Assembly (NCBI GenBank): GCA_037127255.1 | Contig: JBANSL010000008.1 | Coordinates: forward strand, 8,923,396 to 8,987,395 | Direction: 5' to 3' | DNA from: Persicaria tinctoria | Taxonomy: Eukaryota; Streptophyta; Magnoliopsida; Caryophyllales; Polygonaceae | DNA: 64,000 nucleotides | The notes under the pieces: generated by a model | Told to the model about the DNA's origin: nothing | What the model saw: the letters and a program-made list of their open reading frames with translations, nothing else | Database searches by the model: none | Translations under genes and position numbers: made by a program | Shown here: piece by piece, positions 10,826-22,654 of the stretch | Layout: every line of letters starts with the position of its first letter | Position numbering within the stretch: the first letter of the stretch is position 1

Positions 10826-12310
10826 TGATAGCATGCATATAGGTAGGCATAATAGGTTGCATTTAGCTTAGTTAAGATGCATATCATGCATGGATTAAGT
10901 GCAATTTGCATATTTGCTCTCTATGTTGGTGGAGTCGGAATCTACATGTTTTTATTGATTATTCCAGGTAATCGTGGATCCGAGGAGGAGACATGGGTTG
11001 ATAACGCATTGGATTAGAATTTCTAGTTGATCGAAGAAGCTTACATGAAGATCTCAAGAGGTCCTGAGAAGAAGAAGCGAACCTAAACGAAGAACAAGTC
11101 TGCAGAAGTTGTCGCCAGACATGGTGAACTTATTTTGCACTTTCTGGAGGCCTCGGTTGTCCGATCGACTATTATGACCATGCGTTGGAAAGCTCTTTCA
11201 GAGAGCTACAACTTTCATGTTGACGTCGAGAGCTAATTCGAGACGGAATTTTCGGGAAAACCCAATGCAGCGCCCGCCGCATGGTTTGCTGCGCCCGCCG
11301 CATAGTTTGCTGCGCCCGCCGCATAGTTTGCTGCGCCCGCCGCCAGGGGCGGTATTCATGCTGCGCCCGCCGCATGGTTTGCTGCGCCCGCCGCAACTTT
11401 GCGGCGCCCGCCGCACGTACGGACAGCGCGTATGCGCCGTTTTGGAAACCCTAGTTTTATTCTATGATTGTTGGGGGCCGACTTGGATATTATTATTAGG
11501 CCACTTTTATGTTATTTTTCATTAACTTCTATTCTATTCTTACGTTCTATCAGACAATTGGAGAGAGAGCGATGTTCGCCATGGGCGACTAAACTCTCTT
11601 CGTTCTACCTACAATTTGAAGCTTTATTTGGATTGAATTGTGAGTTTCTAATTCTTGTTTCTTATTTCCTATATTGAATGTTTCGACTTCTTTGTGCTTG
11701 AATGTTTGATTGTTTTATTCTATCTCGACTGATCAACTTGGTAGAATCAATTCAATTGCTAGGGTTTTGTAGATTCCTGATTGCGAACCTTAACCCAAGT
11801 GGCAAACTTGTTCCTTTAGGGCTGATTGAACTAATTGAATGAGTAGGAAGTTGAATGTGTTGTTAAATCCTTCTTTAGGGACTGCAAATACCTTGGTTAA
11901 TCTCTGAACTTAAAGCTATCAATTGGGTTAAATCCTTCTTTAGGGACTGTTCGATTGATAAGGGTTTCTAGGACTGATTGGACTAGTAACTATATTAGGT
12001 CGGGACAAGGGCATTCATAGGAACCCTAAAAGGACAAGAGGAAGTTACAATATCAATTCAACCAAATAAAGTGGATAGTTGTAGGTAGAGCGATCTTCTC
12101 TAATTTGTTTTGCATTATTTGTTTATAGTTTATTTTGTTTTTGTTCTTATTTCAATCACCCAAAAACCCCCCCTTTCACTAATTGGTAAATACACATTGC
12201 AAAGGAATACTTGATTCTCTGTGGGATCGACCTCTTACTTGCTTGCTATACTAGTTTGTAGGTTTGAGTTTTATTTTGATACGGTTTATGCGACTAAAAA
12301 CCGCTCATCA
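10826..12310 (+). repeat. 3' LTR of the Athila-like element
   Basis: Offset exactly 4,140 bp from the 5' LTR and of equal length, with no difference seen by eye, including the CGCCCGCCGC array (11,271-11,414). Confidence 0.95.
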
Positions 12311-13068
12311 GGGCCCTAAGGATTTTCCTTGGGCCCGAGGTGGTCCTTTGGCACCCTTTCTTGGCCCGATTCGGTTTGCTTTGGGCCCAAGGTTGGGTCC
12401 CTTCGGGCCCAAGTTTGGGTCCCTTCGGGCCCAAGGTTGGATTTTGGGATAAAAGAAAAGAAAAGAAATAGTGTAAACCCACCCGAAAGGGTTTGATAAA
12501 ATCCCGAACCCGACTCGGGTTCTTGATATTGTCCCGAAAGGGTTTTGAGTATAACCACCCGAAAGGGTTTTTGAGAAAATCCCGCAAGGGCTTGTCGATT
12601 TTTGTAGGTGAAAACTTGATGGCGTGGTGTTCGAGCAGTTTGCGGCTCTGCTTCTGATGTTCCTAGGAGATCTGCTGCTTGGTTGGGGGTCGAGGAGTCT
12701 GTAGTCGGGTCTGGCTGGGGTCGTGGTGGTGCGCTCAGGGCGACTCCGTATCCGGGATAGAGTTTCCTTGGAGTTCGTCTGCACTACCCACAGGAGTTAG
12801 AGTCCTGCTGTACTACTGGCCCGCGGTACTACTGTTCGGTGGTGCTTGGCTGCGTTCTTCGGTGGCTTCCTCAGCTCTTCGGGTGTTTGGTCTTCTTGGA
12901 TCGTTTGTTGTAGAGTTTATTTCTGTTTGTTCACTACGCTCGTTATTTGTATTTTGTTTTTAGGTTGCTCTGTTAGACGGTTCGCCGTCTGCCGACTTCG
13001 GTCGGCCTCTCGATGAGTCAGGCTTGTCTGACCTTCGAATTTTTACCTAATAAAAAAAAAAAGAAAAA
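12311..13068 (+). mobile_element. Retroposon copy 2, 3' portion
   Basis: Continues the element broken at 6685. A GGGCCCAAGG-rich block (12,311-12,440) is followed by hairpin words CCCGAAAGGG (12,482; 12,532; 12,558) and CCCGCAAGGG (12,581). A 3' half then parallels 950-1404 closely. It ends in three stem-loops (12,975-12,990; 12,992-13,005; 13,017-13,032), the terminus GAATTTTTACCTAATAAA and an A-rich tail. Two of the stems keep pairing despite sequence differences from copy 1. Confidence 0.65.
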
Positions 13069-14325
13069 GGGTAAATTGCAACTAATATCCCAACCTTTAG
13101 GGATAGTTGCTTTCAATACCCTAACCTTGTAAAATTTCACAAAATATCCTAACCTATACCATTAGTTGCAATTGACACCCTAAATGAGTTTTTTAAATTA
13201 AAAAAATTACCCACATCAAACAAAAATTACAAAAAATCACCCATATTCATAAAATATTTTCAATAAACCCCTAATACATTTAAAAAAAATGAGAATTAAA
13301 TAAATCTCTTACAAGTTAACCCCTACCCGACCCATCATCCAAAAATAATTATAATAAATATATAGAATATACACCTTTAAAATATAATATAATTACTTTA
13401 GCGTCTACTCATTCAAAATTTTAATAAAATCAATCAAAATAATTAATTATTTATCTAAAAACATACATTATAATTAAAATCTAAATTTATATAAGTCTGT
13501 CTCGATACATGCCGATTTGTACATCTATATATTCCCTGTATATTATTTGATACGAATATACGATATATATATTGTCTTTTTTGTTATTATTATGTTATAT
13601 ATATACTAAAACTAATACATAACAACTTATAATGTAACACACATAAATTCCATTGTATTAAAAAATGATTCTATAAGAAATGTTTAACACAATATTTTTA
13701 CAAAAATAAAATAAGATTTAAAAAAATGAATGGTAAAAGACATGATAAGCATTTTCAATAAATAATTATACAATAAAAATATATTAAAAATAATATGGTA
13801 AAAAAATAAGTTTACCATATTATTTTTAATATATTTTTATTATGTAACTATTTATTACAAATGATTATCACATCTCATTACCTCATACCATTTATTTATT
13901 AAAATTTACATTATTTATTTTTGTAAAAGTATTATTTTTAAAATAAATAATTAATTATTTTGAGTAATTATATTAAAATATTAAGTGAGTAAGTGCTAAA
14001 ATAATTATATTATATTTTTAACGGAGTAGATTTTATATAGATGTTATAATTATTTTTGTATGGTAGGTTGGGTGAGCTTAAATTGTAAGAGATTTTTTTA
14101 ATTTCAAAATTTAAAATATATTAGGAGTTTATTGGAAATATTTTATGAATATAGGTGATTTTTTGTAATTTTTGTATGATGTGGGTAATTTTTTAATTGA
14201 AGAAACTCATTTAGGGTGTTAATTGCAACTAATGATATAGGTTATGATATTTTGTGAAATTTTACAAGGTTAGGATATTAAAAGCAACTATGCCTAAAGG
14301 TTGGGATATTAGTTACAATTTACCC
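13069..14325. mobile_element. Long foldback transposon (MULE-like)
   Basis: Begins GGGTAAATTGCAACTAAT and ends with its near inverse. The outer arms, about 230 bp each, pair well (13,069-13,300 with 14,095-14,325), and pairing words continue inward through AT-rich DNA. There is no protein. The target duplication cannot be resolved because the left flank is the A-rich tail of retroposon copy 2. Class assignment by long inverted ends is inference. Confidence 0.7.
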
Positions 14326-14622
14326 TTAAAATAATAATAAAAATTATACAAATTGTTAAAATACGGAGTAACATGTTTTAACCACTCGATTCAAATCCCG
14401 GAATGACAGTTATTTATTTACCTATTCAATGAGTAACATGTTTTATTTAAGGGAGAAAGGAGTAGAATATTTTTAGAGGGCAAACCACGAAATCAGTAGG
14501 ATTGACAAGTCATTCCCCATTCTCTTATGATTTCATGACCCTCCGATTTGACGTTTGTCTTGTCTTTTCAGTCCCCTACTATTTACACATACGTACGTAC
14601 ACTACACTTGCCTAATGCAAAA
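14326..14622. other. Intergenic, no gene seen
   Basis: AT-rich sequence without recognised features between the foldback element and the Pack-MULE target site. Confidence 0.5.
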
Positions 14623-14938
14623 TTAAATTAACGTATATTTTGCGAGTTACCTGCAATTTTCGCGAGATATACAACTCTTTTGCATATTTCACGTGGTACA
14701 CTGAGGTTTCTATTTTTTTCACCTTGCGTCCATCCCCGTTAAATCTAACCTATCTCCGTTAGATTTCAATTGTGAAATTAAAAAAAAAAAAAAAAAAGAA
14801 GATCCACCTCACCGAATCTTCCTCCCTCTTTGTCTCCCTCCATAGCTGAATGAGCATACAACACTCTTGAAATCACCAAACAAGGGGAATTAGATCAATT
14901 CGGTCGACAATCCCAAAACCCTAGAAATCATCAGATCA

Positions 14939-15460
14939 GGTAGTGGCGGTTCCCAAATTCGAACATGCCACCAGCACACTGGTAATCGGTTACGCCGACC
15001 TCCTCGCCATCATCAACAAGTTCGCCATCACCAAATCCAACTCGTTGTGAGTCGAATCTGTGGATTTGGGGGCCGAGTCGACTGAGGGTTTGAGTTCAGG
15101 TGGCGAGTCGGCGGAGGCGGGAGGTGGCGGTTGTTGTTGGGGGAGAGAGGAAGGGAGAGGCTTGAGGCGGCGGAAGCGGGACTCGAGGTGTTGGGGGAGG
15201 ACGGAATCGGAGACGCCGAAGAGGTTCAGGGTGGAGATTTGCTTCAGAGCGACGTGTTCAACGACCTCCGTTAGGATCTCCTCCACCGCGAGTCGCCAGC
15301 GTCCTCCTCGGCAAATCCGACCTCCTCCGCCGCGAGTCGCCAACGTCCTCCACGGCAAATCCGACCTCCTCCACCACGACTCCTCGCCATCGCCAGACGG
15401 TTCCTCCCCGCCGCCGCCGCCGCTAGACACCTTCCGTTCTTTCTTCTCTCTCCGTTCGTT
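14939..15460. pseudogene. Captured host gene fragments in the Pack-MULE
   Basis: A GC-rich island unlike the surroundings. On the plus strand, 14,941-15,048 reads as plausible coding (VAVPKFEHATSTLVIGYAD...), ending at a GTGAGT splice-donor-like word. On the minus strand a 146-residue frame (14,990-15,430) includes STLNLFGVSDSVLPQHLESR and Pro-rich sequence. I recognise neither parent gene. A 44-bp tandem repeat (15,278; 15,322; 15,366) would shift any frame. The coding strand is therefore undecided; both could be real if two fragments were captured. Confidence 0.45.
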
Positions 15461-16892
15461 TGATAAGGATTTTTAGTCGCCTTAAATCCTATCAAATATA
15501 ACCGACTATCCTAACTAATGTAGTTTGACAAGTACGGGTCGATCCCACAGAGAGTCAACGATTTGTATGCAAGTCAAGTGTGCTTCAACAAGAACAAGAA
15601 ACCAAGGGGGGAATTTTGATGTTTAAACTAACTAGCTAAGAAACAATAGTAAGCAAAACAATAAAGTAAACAGATTAAGTGAACAAATATGAGAGAATAG
15701 CTCGGGTCAATCAATCTCAGCAATCAGGTTTGTTCATTTATCATGGAAATCAGATAGATAACTTCCTCTTGAATACTTTGTTGTGGAAAGACTAGGTCTT
15801 TTGAATCAAATTCCTTTATCAAATCTAGTTAAAAGGACAACCAGACCCTGAAAACCCTAATTATCAAACAATTTTGAAACTATCAAGATTCAATTCAATA
15901 ATCGATGAGGTCTAAAGGAAATCAACAAAGGCAATCGACACGCACAACCAATTATTGCATCAATTGCAAATCAATTCTCTATACAAATCCCTAAATCAAC
16001 CAGTTTCAGAGATTTATACTTTTTCTACTCAAGAATATAGATAATTCAACCAGAAATTACCTATATCTAGCTATAGATTATCATGAAAAGGCATCAGTTG
16101 ATCAAACTAACGGAAATTCACGAAAACCCTAAACAATCAGCGCAAAGAATTGATAATATTCAAAGAAGAGTATTAAGAATAGAAATCTCACAATGAAATA
16201 GAAAACCTGAAGTTTCGATTAATTTCCCAAAGCAAAAGAATCAGTGGTTCGTGGTTGAGAAATCACAAGAATATCCTATGGCTACCGTAGCCATTCTGTC
16301 CGAGAATCCTCCAAAGGAAAACAAAACCCCCTCCTAGTCTACGGTCTACCCATTCGTTTCCTTTTCTTCTTAATTAAAATAATAAAAAATAAAACCACCC
16401 ATTTCTCATTTCTTAATTGAATCCCAGTAAGAGCTGTCACATCCCACATTTTGTAACTGCTACATAACTCGGCCTCAACACAAAACTCGGCCGAGTTATT
16501 ATTGCTCCACCCGAGTTTCTTTTAGCAGCTAACTTGATGTCCAGATTTCGCTATTTTTAAGGCTGAATTTGAAAAAGTCATAAACATGAAAGTTGTAGGT
16601 CTTCGAATCCTCTTTCCAACAAGTATAAGTACGCCCCGATCCGATAAATACAGCCTTCGAATGACTCGTTTGAGCGCAGCGTCGCCAGCTTGGACAGCTC
16701 CAATCCTTTACATGTTTAGCTCATCTCCTCGGCTCATGTGCTCTTCGGTTTCCATCCAATCTTCGGGCATTGACTCAAGCTCAGCTCCACCTCTTCACAA
16801 TCACCTGAAATTATGCATAAACCTCGTAGATTCCGACTCTAATTTAAAGCATAATCAAAACATGAAAACTACTCTAACTCATGCATTTTACC

Positions 16893-19800
16893 CACTACTA
16901 CATTAAGAGGCTATTGTGGCGCTCGAAAACCGCCATATAAAGCTCCAAATCCGCCACCTAAAGTCTAAGGTAGCGGTTTTTTTATCGCTACATCAGCTCG
17001 CGCTACATTAGCTCAAATGTGGCGGTTTTTAAAATCAAATGTAGCGGAATGTATCCAATGTAATTAACCGCCACATAAGACAAAAAAACCGCTACTAAAA
17101 GACCTAATGTAGCGGTTTTCTCCAAATGGTTAAATTTTTATTGGTGGCGGTTTAAAGGGCTTTGGTGGCGGTTTTTGGAGCTTTGGTGGCGGTTTTGAAG
17201 AGCTTTGGTGGCGGTTTGGGAGTCATAGGTGACAATTTTGAAGAGCTTTGGTAGCGGTTTTTGGGGGTCACAAGTGACAGTTTTGAAGAGATTTGGTGGC
17301 GGTTTTGGAAGTCACAAGTGAAGTGAGGTGATTGTGTCAATTTTTAAAGGCAAAGCTGACGATCTATTTAATTTAATCAATTTGACCTGTAAATATATAT
17401 ACACCCAAAATTACATAAATATTAATAAATACATTCTTAACTAAATTTGCAAAAAGGTATTCATCCTTACAAAGTTTACAATCAACCTTAAGATTTCATA
17501 CAAAATATACACTTGAATTGGCTAGCTGTACAACTAGGAGAAGAGCTAGATATGCCAAGTTCACGCAAGGTCCTAAAGCACAAAGTAACCAGCTGGCTAG
17601 TTGCAAGTACTTGACGCTATGCCGATCACCTAAAGCACTAACCAATCATTGTTTGTCGGGGCAAATTTCCCTTAACAAAATGGAGCCAAGTGCTTAAAGC
17701 ACAAAGTAGCTATACCTAGCCAACTATATATGTGTGTGTACGTACCCATGCCATATATGTAACCACCGTGTTGTTTTTGCACATATTTTGTCGATCATAA
17801 TCTTCCAAGGGATTAGATGCACACTTGACCTTGATTGGGTGACCAAAATGCATCATCAATTTTCATTCCTGACAAGAAAAAAATAAGGATATATATTATA
17901 TCCAAACAACCAAAGCACTAGAAGATTTTCTACTAATTAATACACATAGAATTTTTATTTTCGGATAAAAATATAGCCACTTTTTCAGGATAATACAAGA
18001 ACATGGAGAAATCGAGATCCACTCTGTTTCTATTTTCATTCCAATTGAATTCACTCACAATATGAATTCACTCACAGAATAATTCATTCACATGCAATTT
18101 AAATTCATGACACAAATCTCATATTATTTTCTATGGGAGATGCTCCCTCTATGAAAATTCTTATTGATTGTCTTCAAGATTTCAAACAAGTTTCTAGCCT
18201 ACATGTAAACCCTTCAAAATCTTTTTTGGTATTCACAACCAACAGCTTTCAATTTTTCAGCATTGGATGATAGTAGTCGTTTTTCAGCATTGGATGATAG
18301 TAGTCGTTTCAACCTTTGTTTGTCATATTTGGGCATGCATTCATTTTGTTATGAAGGCTTGTCCCTCTTTCCCGTCTTTTCAAGACAATATAATGGTAAG
18401 GATTTTATAATTCTCTTACTTATAGAGGATAAAGTCAACATATTTGAATAGGATAAATACGTTGATCATCAATAGCATGTACGTCACAAGTTCCACTCCT
18501 ACCACCCCCACTTAATAAATTTCCTTTAATAAAAAAAATCATGCAAAATAAACTTACTTGGTAACGACTTACCAATTCCAAACGTTGTAAAAAGATTGAA
18601 TCAAGGGGTACAATTCAATCTATATATGAAAAGAATGAAACTATATTATCAAAACCACCTTGATTATCATATGAACTTTTAATCTTTTAATTTAGCATTT
18701 CTTACAGAAAACATTTAAGATAAACAATTCTGAAACTTATTTATAATTCCTGGTGAGTTCATAATATTAGAGCTTTCTATAAACAATCCATCAATCCACC
18801 CTGAGGTTTTCGTACATGTTCAAGGAAGCAAGTGTACATAGTCCAGAAGAGAGCAACAAAAAAAATTGAGTTACATTAGAACAGATGCAATAAAACAGTA
18901 TGAAAATATCGTGAGAGAGTAAAAGCTCTATTTTAAACGTGTAATTCACAAATGAGTAATCAGAGAGAGTATAATAATTAATTTGAACAAAAATAAAAAT
19001 AACAGAGAGAAGGAAAGAAACCAAAAAAGTTGAGAAACAGATTGATCACACCATAAGGAAGAAATATAGGATTTTTGCTGCCACCAAGAGAAGGATGGTG
19101 GTGTAAAACTGAAAATCGAACTTCTTTCTATTCACAAATGGGAGACCAATGTGAGTAAGGACATCGTGTGAATCTAAACAACTAGAAACTATCTAAATGG
19201 AACCACCCATAAAGATATCAAGTGTGTACACAGTCTAGTAGATACACAACTTTCAATTTCTTTAATTTTTTGGTTTTATTCAGTTAAATATTTAATGGTT
19301 TTTTTTTTCTTCTTGATCCAACTTTTTGCATTAATTTCTTGTTATGGAGTGAGAAAGGAAAGAGGAAAAGGGCAATGTGAAAAGACCCAATATTTAGATG
19401 ACACACTTCTTGTAAATAGATTTGCATTACAAAATTTGATTTAATCATGCATAGAGATATGACTAACTCTGATTATTCATAGTTAATTATTTTAAGCTAC
19501 CATAAGCCAGTACATTAAGCTTGCTCCTTAACGCAGACTTGCTAACTTAGAAGTGCTGGTTAAACTTAAAATTTACAGCTTATATTTTTAGCTTACAAGC
19601 TTTCTTGTAGCAAAGCTAAATATATATTCCACCTGAATATGACCAAACTAACCATTTAAATTTTACCATGTTGCACTTGAATTGGTAAATCTATAACATA
19701 GTTACTAAACCTTGTTGATCCAGATTTTAAAAAAAAGGATAGAGGAGCAGTAGAGAACTTGTAGATAAACCAAATACATGTACCATATAACAAGCAAAGG

Positions 19801-22325
19801 CAAACTCGTCTAATAATTCAGGACAAACCAAGAAACACTAGTAATCATGAGAAGTGCACAGAGCAACCAATTTCAACATATCTTAAGACAAAGGATGAAG
19901 ATTTAGGGTACATTTGGAAACTGCAAATGCATAAAAATAAGATACAGGTAAATAGGTGAGAGACATGAGGGCACCTCCACCCTAACCTCATGTATTACTA
20001 TATTAATCTCATGATTTGGGCTCTTAATTAAGTCATTGTACAGATTATCAATAACAATACAAAAACCTTTCCCCACTCAAATTCTTCTTCTCTTATATTC
20101 CCTAATTCTGATCTCCATAAGCCTAAATCCGAAAAGTCGGAATCGTTTAAGATGATCAAAATGAAAAGATTTAAATAAACATGACTCTAGAGCATTTCTA
20201 TAGCCTGGAATATCCTAAATAACATGAAACCATTTTACAAACTAAGATGCACACTACTTAAAATGAGAATATTAAGACACCACAAAGTACATTCTATAAA
20301 AATATATATAATAGTAAACTGATTAGAAGTACCTTATTGTAATCTAGTTCAATAAGGCAGTCTGCAAAGAGGTGAGAGACAAGCATCAAACCAAAGAACA
20401 CAGCACCCTCTATATACTTCTATTATACAATAAAAACGATAAAAAGTATCTTATTGTAATCCAGTTGAAGAAGGCAATCTACTTATATTTTAAGTGTTCA
20501 ATAAACTAAGATTTCTGGTTTTATATGAAAATATTAAATAGTGAAATGGTATCGACTATATTATACTTGTCATGCCAAATTATGATGTTAGTTGACCGAA
20601 TGATTCCAATTTGTGCAAGTATTTTGCTCCTTCAATTTTTACTTTATTTTTCTTAACAAATAACAGCTAATTATTCATGTGGTTTACTACATGACTACCT
20701 TTTATCAATGAAATGAAACCGTGTACTGATGCTAAGCATCAATTACAAATGATTCACTTTTATATTCTCTTGCATGATAATGGAATGCAAAATAATAGAT
20801 CACACTTTTGGTGATGGAAGATCAAGAAGGAGGAGGTTATCTCTAAGTCTCTACTACTATAACTTATCTCTTCGCATTTTGATGAATTTTACTTCAAATA
20901 TTAAAAAATCTCCAGAATCTCAAATGTAAATCATTAAAGAGTAGACATCCATACTAACCTTAGATATCAACCAAACCTAGAAATTCATGAAATGGTAAAG
21001 CCCTATTTTCAACCCTAGCTCACTAGATGTGAAAATCAAAGAGGGAAAAATAAATTGCACCAAAGCACAGTCAATTCAAGTGAAAATTACATGTTAATAA
21101 ACAATCATTAGAACAATTTAACCTTGGAAATAGAAAGAAACGGACCATGAGTGATTACTTGATGGAATTGAAAATCAAAGGCCGGACCGCGAGCGATTAC
21201 CGGCACGACCGAGGAAAACGTTGTTCCTATTGCAGTGCTTCAATTCATAGTGTCGTCCATAGCTTTCATCATGAATTGGTACTGAGAGGCCATGGAAACA
21301 GAAATGGTCGGCTATGGAGATCTTTTCGTTGCCCAGAGGTCCCAGAGGACCATAGAGAGGAGACGGTTGAAGGTTCTGGAGAAGTAGATGGGTGTGTTGC
21401 CCCAGGATGATTTGGAGGCGCGATTGCAACAAAGAAGGAGGAGGCGGTGGCCGGTTATAGTTTCCGGCGCTTTAGGAGAGAAGGTGCTATTCGATTTGGG
21501 GGATAGCGGCATAAGGCGGTGGGAGGCTGGGAGCGGGTGTAGGGTTTTTGTTAAGTTAGAAAGTGGTGGAAATTTTTTGGTAAAAAAAATTCAAGGGTTG
21601 AAGCGCCTAATTTTCCCGCTGATGAAAAATTTGCGACCGCCACATCAGCTTAAAAAAACCGCTTCATTTGCTTCATTTTTTTATTTTTTAAAAACCGCCA
21701 CATTAGAATAATAAAAACCGCCACATTAGCTTTGTTATTTTTGGGATTGTTTTTTTTTTTGGTGCGAATGCGAGGGCAGAGCCCCGGGTTTTATTCAAAT
21801 AAAGAACAGAGTCAAGCTACAAAATCAAACCCCAGATGGGGTAATAAACACGAAGGAGGGTAAAGGAACTCCTGGAAATCAACATCTAAAGAAAGAGAGA
21901 TCTGGGCAAGAGAATCTGCTCCTTTATTCGCTGAGCGACGAACTTGTCTAACTTTAACTTCCCAACTAGGAAGCTCCAAGAGGACTCGGATCTCCTTAAT
22001 GAGGTAGTAGTCAGGATGATTCTCAACCTCCAATCCTTCCAGCAGCTTGCAGAGTACCATCGAGTCGGACTCGATGATGATTCTAGGGAAACCCCTTGCG
22101 AAGCTCAACCTGAGTCCGTGGAGGGCTGCCCAAAGCTCCGCCCTTAGCGCCAGTGCCCGACCACATTTGAAACAAAAAGCAAAGAGAAAGGTTCCAGAGG
22201 AATCACGGCAGACACCCCCTCCTCCCGCCGGCCCCGGATTCCCCTTCGACGCCCCATCACATAAACCGCTACATAAACTAAACCGCCACAATCAACCGCT
22301 ACATTAGGTCGTTTATTTAGTAGTG
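16893..22325. mobile_element. Non-autonomous CACTA transposon
   Basis: Termini CACTACTACATTAAGAGG and (inverse) CACTACTAAATAAACGAC, with a 3-bp duplication ACC (16,890-16,892; 22,326-22,328), are diagnostic. The subterminal regions are packed with TGTAGCGGTTTT/GTGGCGGTTT words in both orientations (16,915-17,330; 21,630-21,725; 22,258-22,310), the usual transposase-binding arrays. The 3.8-kb interior (17,340-21,130) is AT-rich with no transposase; it contains a 27-bp tandem duplication at 18,256-18,309. A GC-richer patch (21,140-21,560) has overlapping frames on both strands that I do not recognise and may be captured sequence. Confidence 0.85.
21749..22291 (-). pseudogene. 5'-truncated LINE tail: RNase H domain
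   Basis: Minus-strand frame 22,291-21,812. The LINE part starts near DGASKGNPGPAGGGG; the first ten or so residues are CACTA sequence read through. It is a plant LINE RNase H (RVT_3) domain with the four acidic positions visible: D in CDGASKGNPG, E in LRAELWAALHGL, D in IIESDSM and D in NKGADSLA. It ends at a stop, then a GGGGCTCTGCCC hairpin word and a poly(A) tail (T run at about 21,751-21,762 on the plus strand). It is inserted in the CACTA subterminal array. It is intact enough to be young, but alone it has no reverse transcriptase. Confidence 0.8.
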
Positions 22326-22654
22326 ACCCTACCTAAACTCATCTAAATGATTATATTAACACTACCTAAAGGTGTCTCATCACCGTTCGTCTTGACACCG
22401 TCCGTTCTTTCTTCTCTCTGTCCGGACGGAGATCTGGTCTCTCTCCTCGCTTCTGGGTCCGTTCTTTCTTTCTTTTTTTCTTTTTTAATTTCACAATTGA
22501 AAACTAACGGAAATAGGTTAGGTTTAACGGGGAAGGGCGCGGGGTGAAAAAATTAGAAACCCTAGGGGCACCACGTGAAATATGCAAAAGAGTTGTATAC
22601 CTCGTGAAAATTGCAATACCACAGGGGTACCTTGCGAAATTTCCGTTAAATTAA

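Larger units (their letters stand above)
6686..12310 (+). mobile_element. Young non-autonomous Athila-like LTR retrotransposon
   Basis: Two 1,485-bp direct LTRs (6686-8170, 10826-12310), beginning TGATAG and ending TCATCA, flank 2,655 bp. The element is bounded by a 5-bp target duplication, GGGCC (6681-6685 and 12311-12315). A primer-binding site (8174-8191) and a purine-rich tract (10811-10823) lie where expected. Every line I compared between the LTRs was identical, which indicates very recent insertion. Only one 284-residue gag-like frame is present, with no protease, reverse transcriptase, integrase or RNase H, so it must be mobilised in trans. The tRNA-Asp-type primer site, long LTR and internal 3' motifs fit the Athila lineage of Ty3/gypsy. 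Confidence 0.95.
15461..22382 (-). mobile_element. Solo LTR (Athila-like, reverse orientation), split by CACTA
   Basis: Read on the minus strand it starts TGATGAGACACC (22,382 downward) and ends CGACTAAAAATCCTTATCA (to 15,461). This parallels the end of the intact LTR at 6686-8170 (CGACTAAAAACCGCTCATCA), including the preceding CTGTGGGATCGACC word. Without the inserted CACTA and one ACC copy it is 1,486 bp, essentially the length of the intact LTR (1,485). The flanks are TCGTT and CCGTT, a 5-bp target duplication with one mismatch. No internal region is present, so unequal recombination probably removed it. Confidence 0.8.
14632..22645. mobile_element. Pack-MULE (Mutator-like) carrying nested insertions
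   Basis: Inverted ends of about 150-160 bp (14,632-14,790 and about 22,487-22,645) share long words such as CAACTCTTTTGCATATTTCA and AATTGTGAAATT. They are flanked by a perfect 9-bp duplication TTAAATTAA (14,623-14,631 and 22,646-22,654), the Mutator signature. Without the LTR nested inside, the element is about 1.1 kb and contains captured GC-rich gene-like sequence but no transposase, hence Pack-MULE. The nest inside is, from outside in: solo LTR, CACTA, LINE tail. Confidence 0.85.

Noticed and set aside
18263..18451. Small plus-strand frame in the CACTA interior
   Set aside because: It arises partly from a 27-bp tandem duplication and has no domain.
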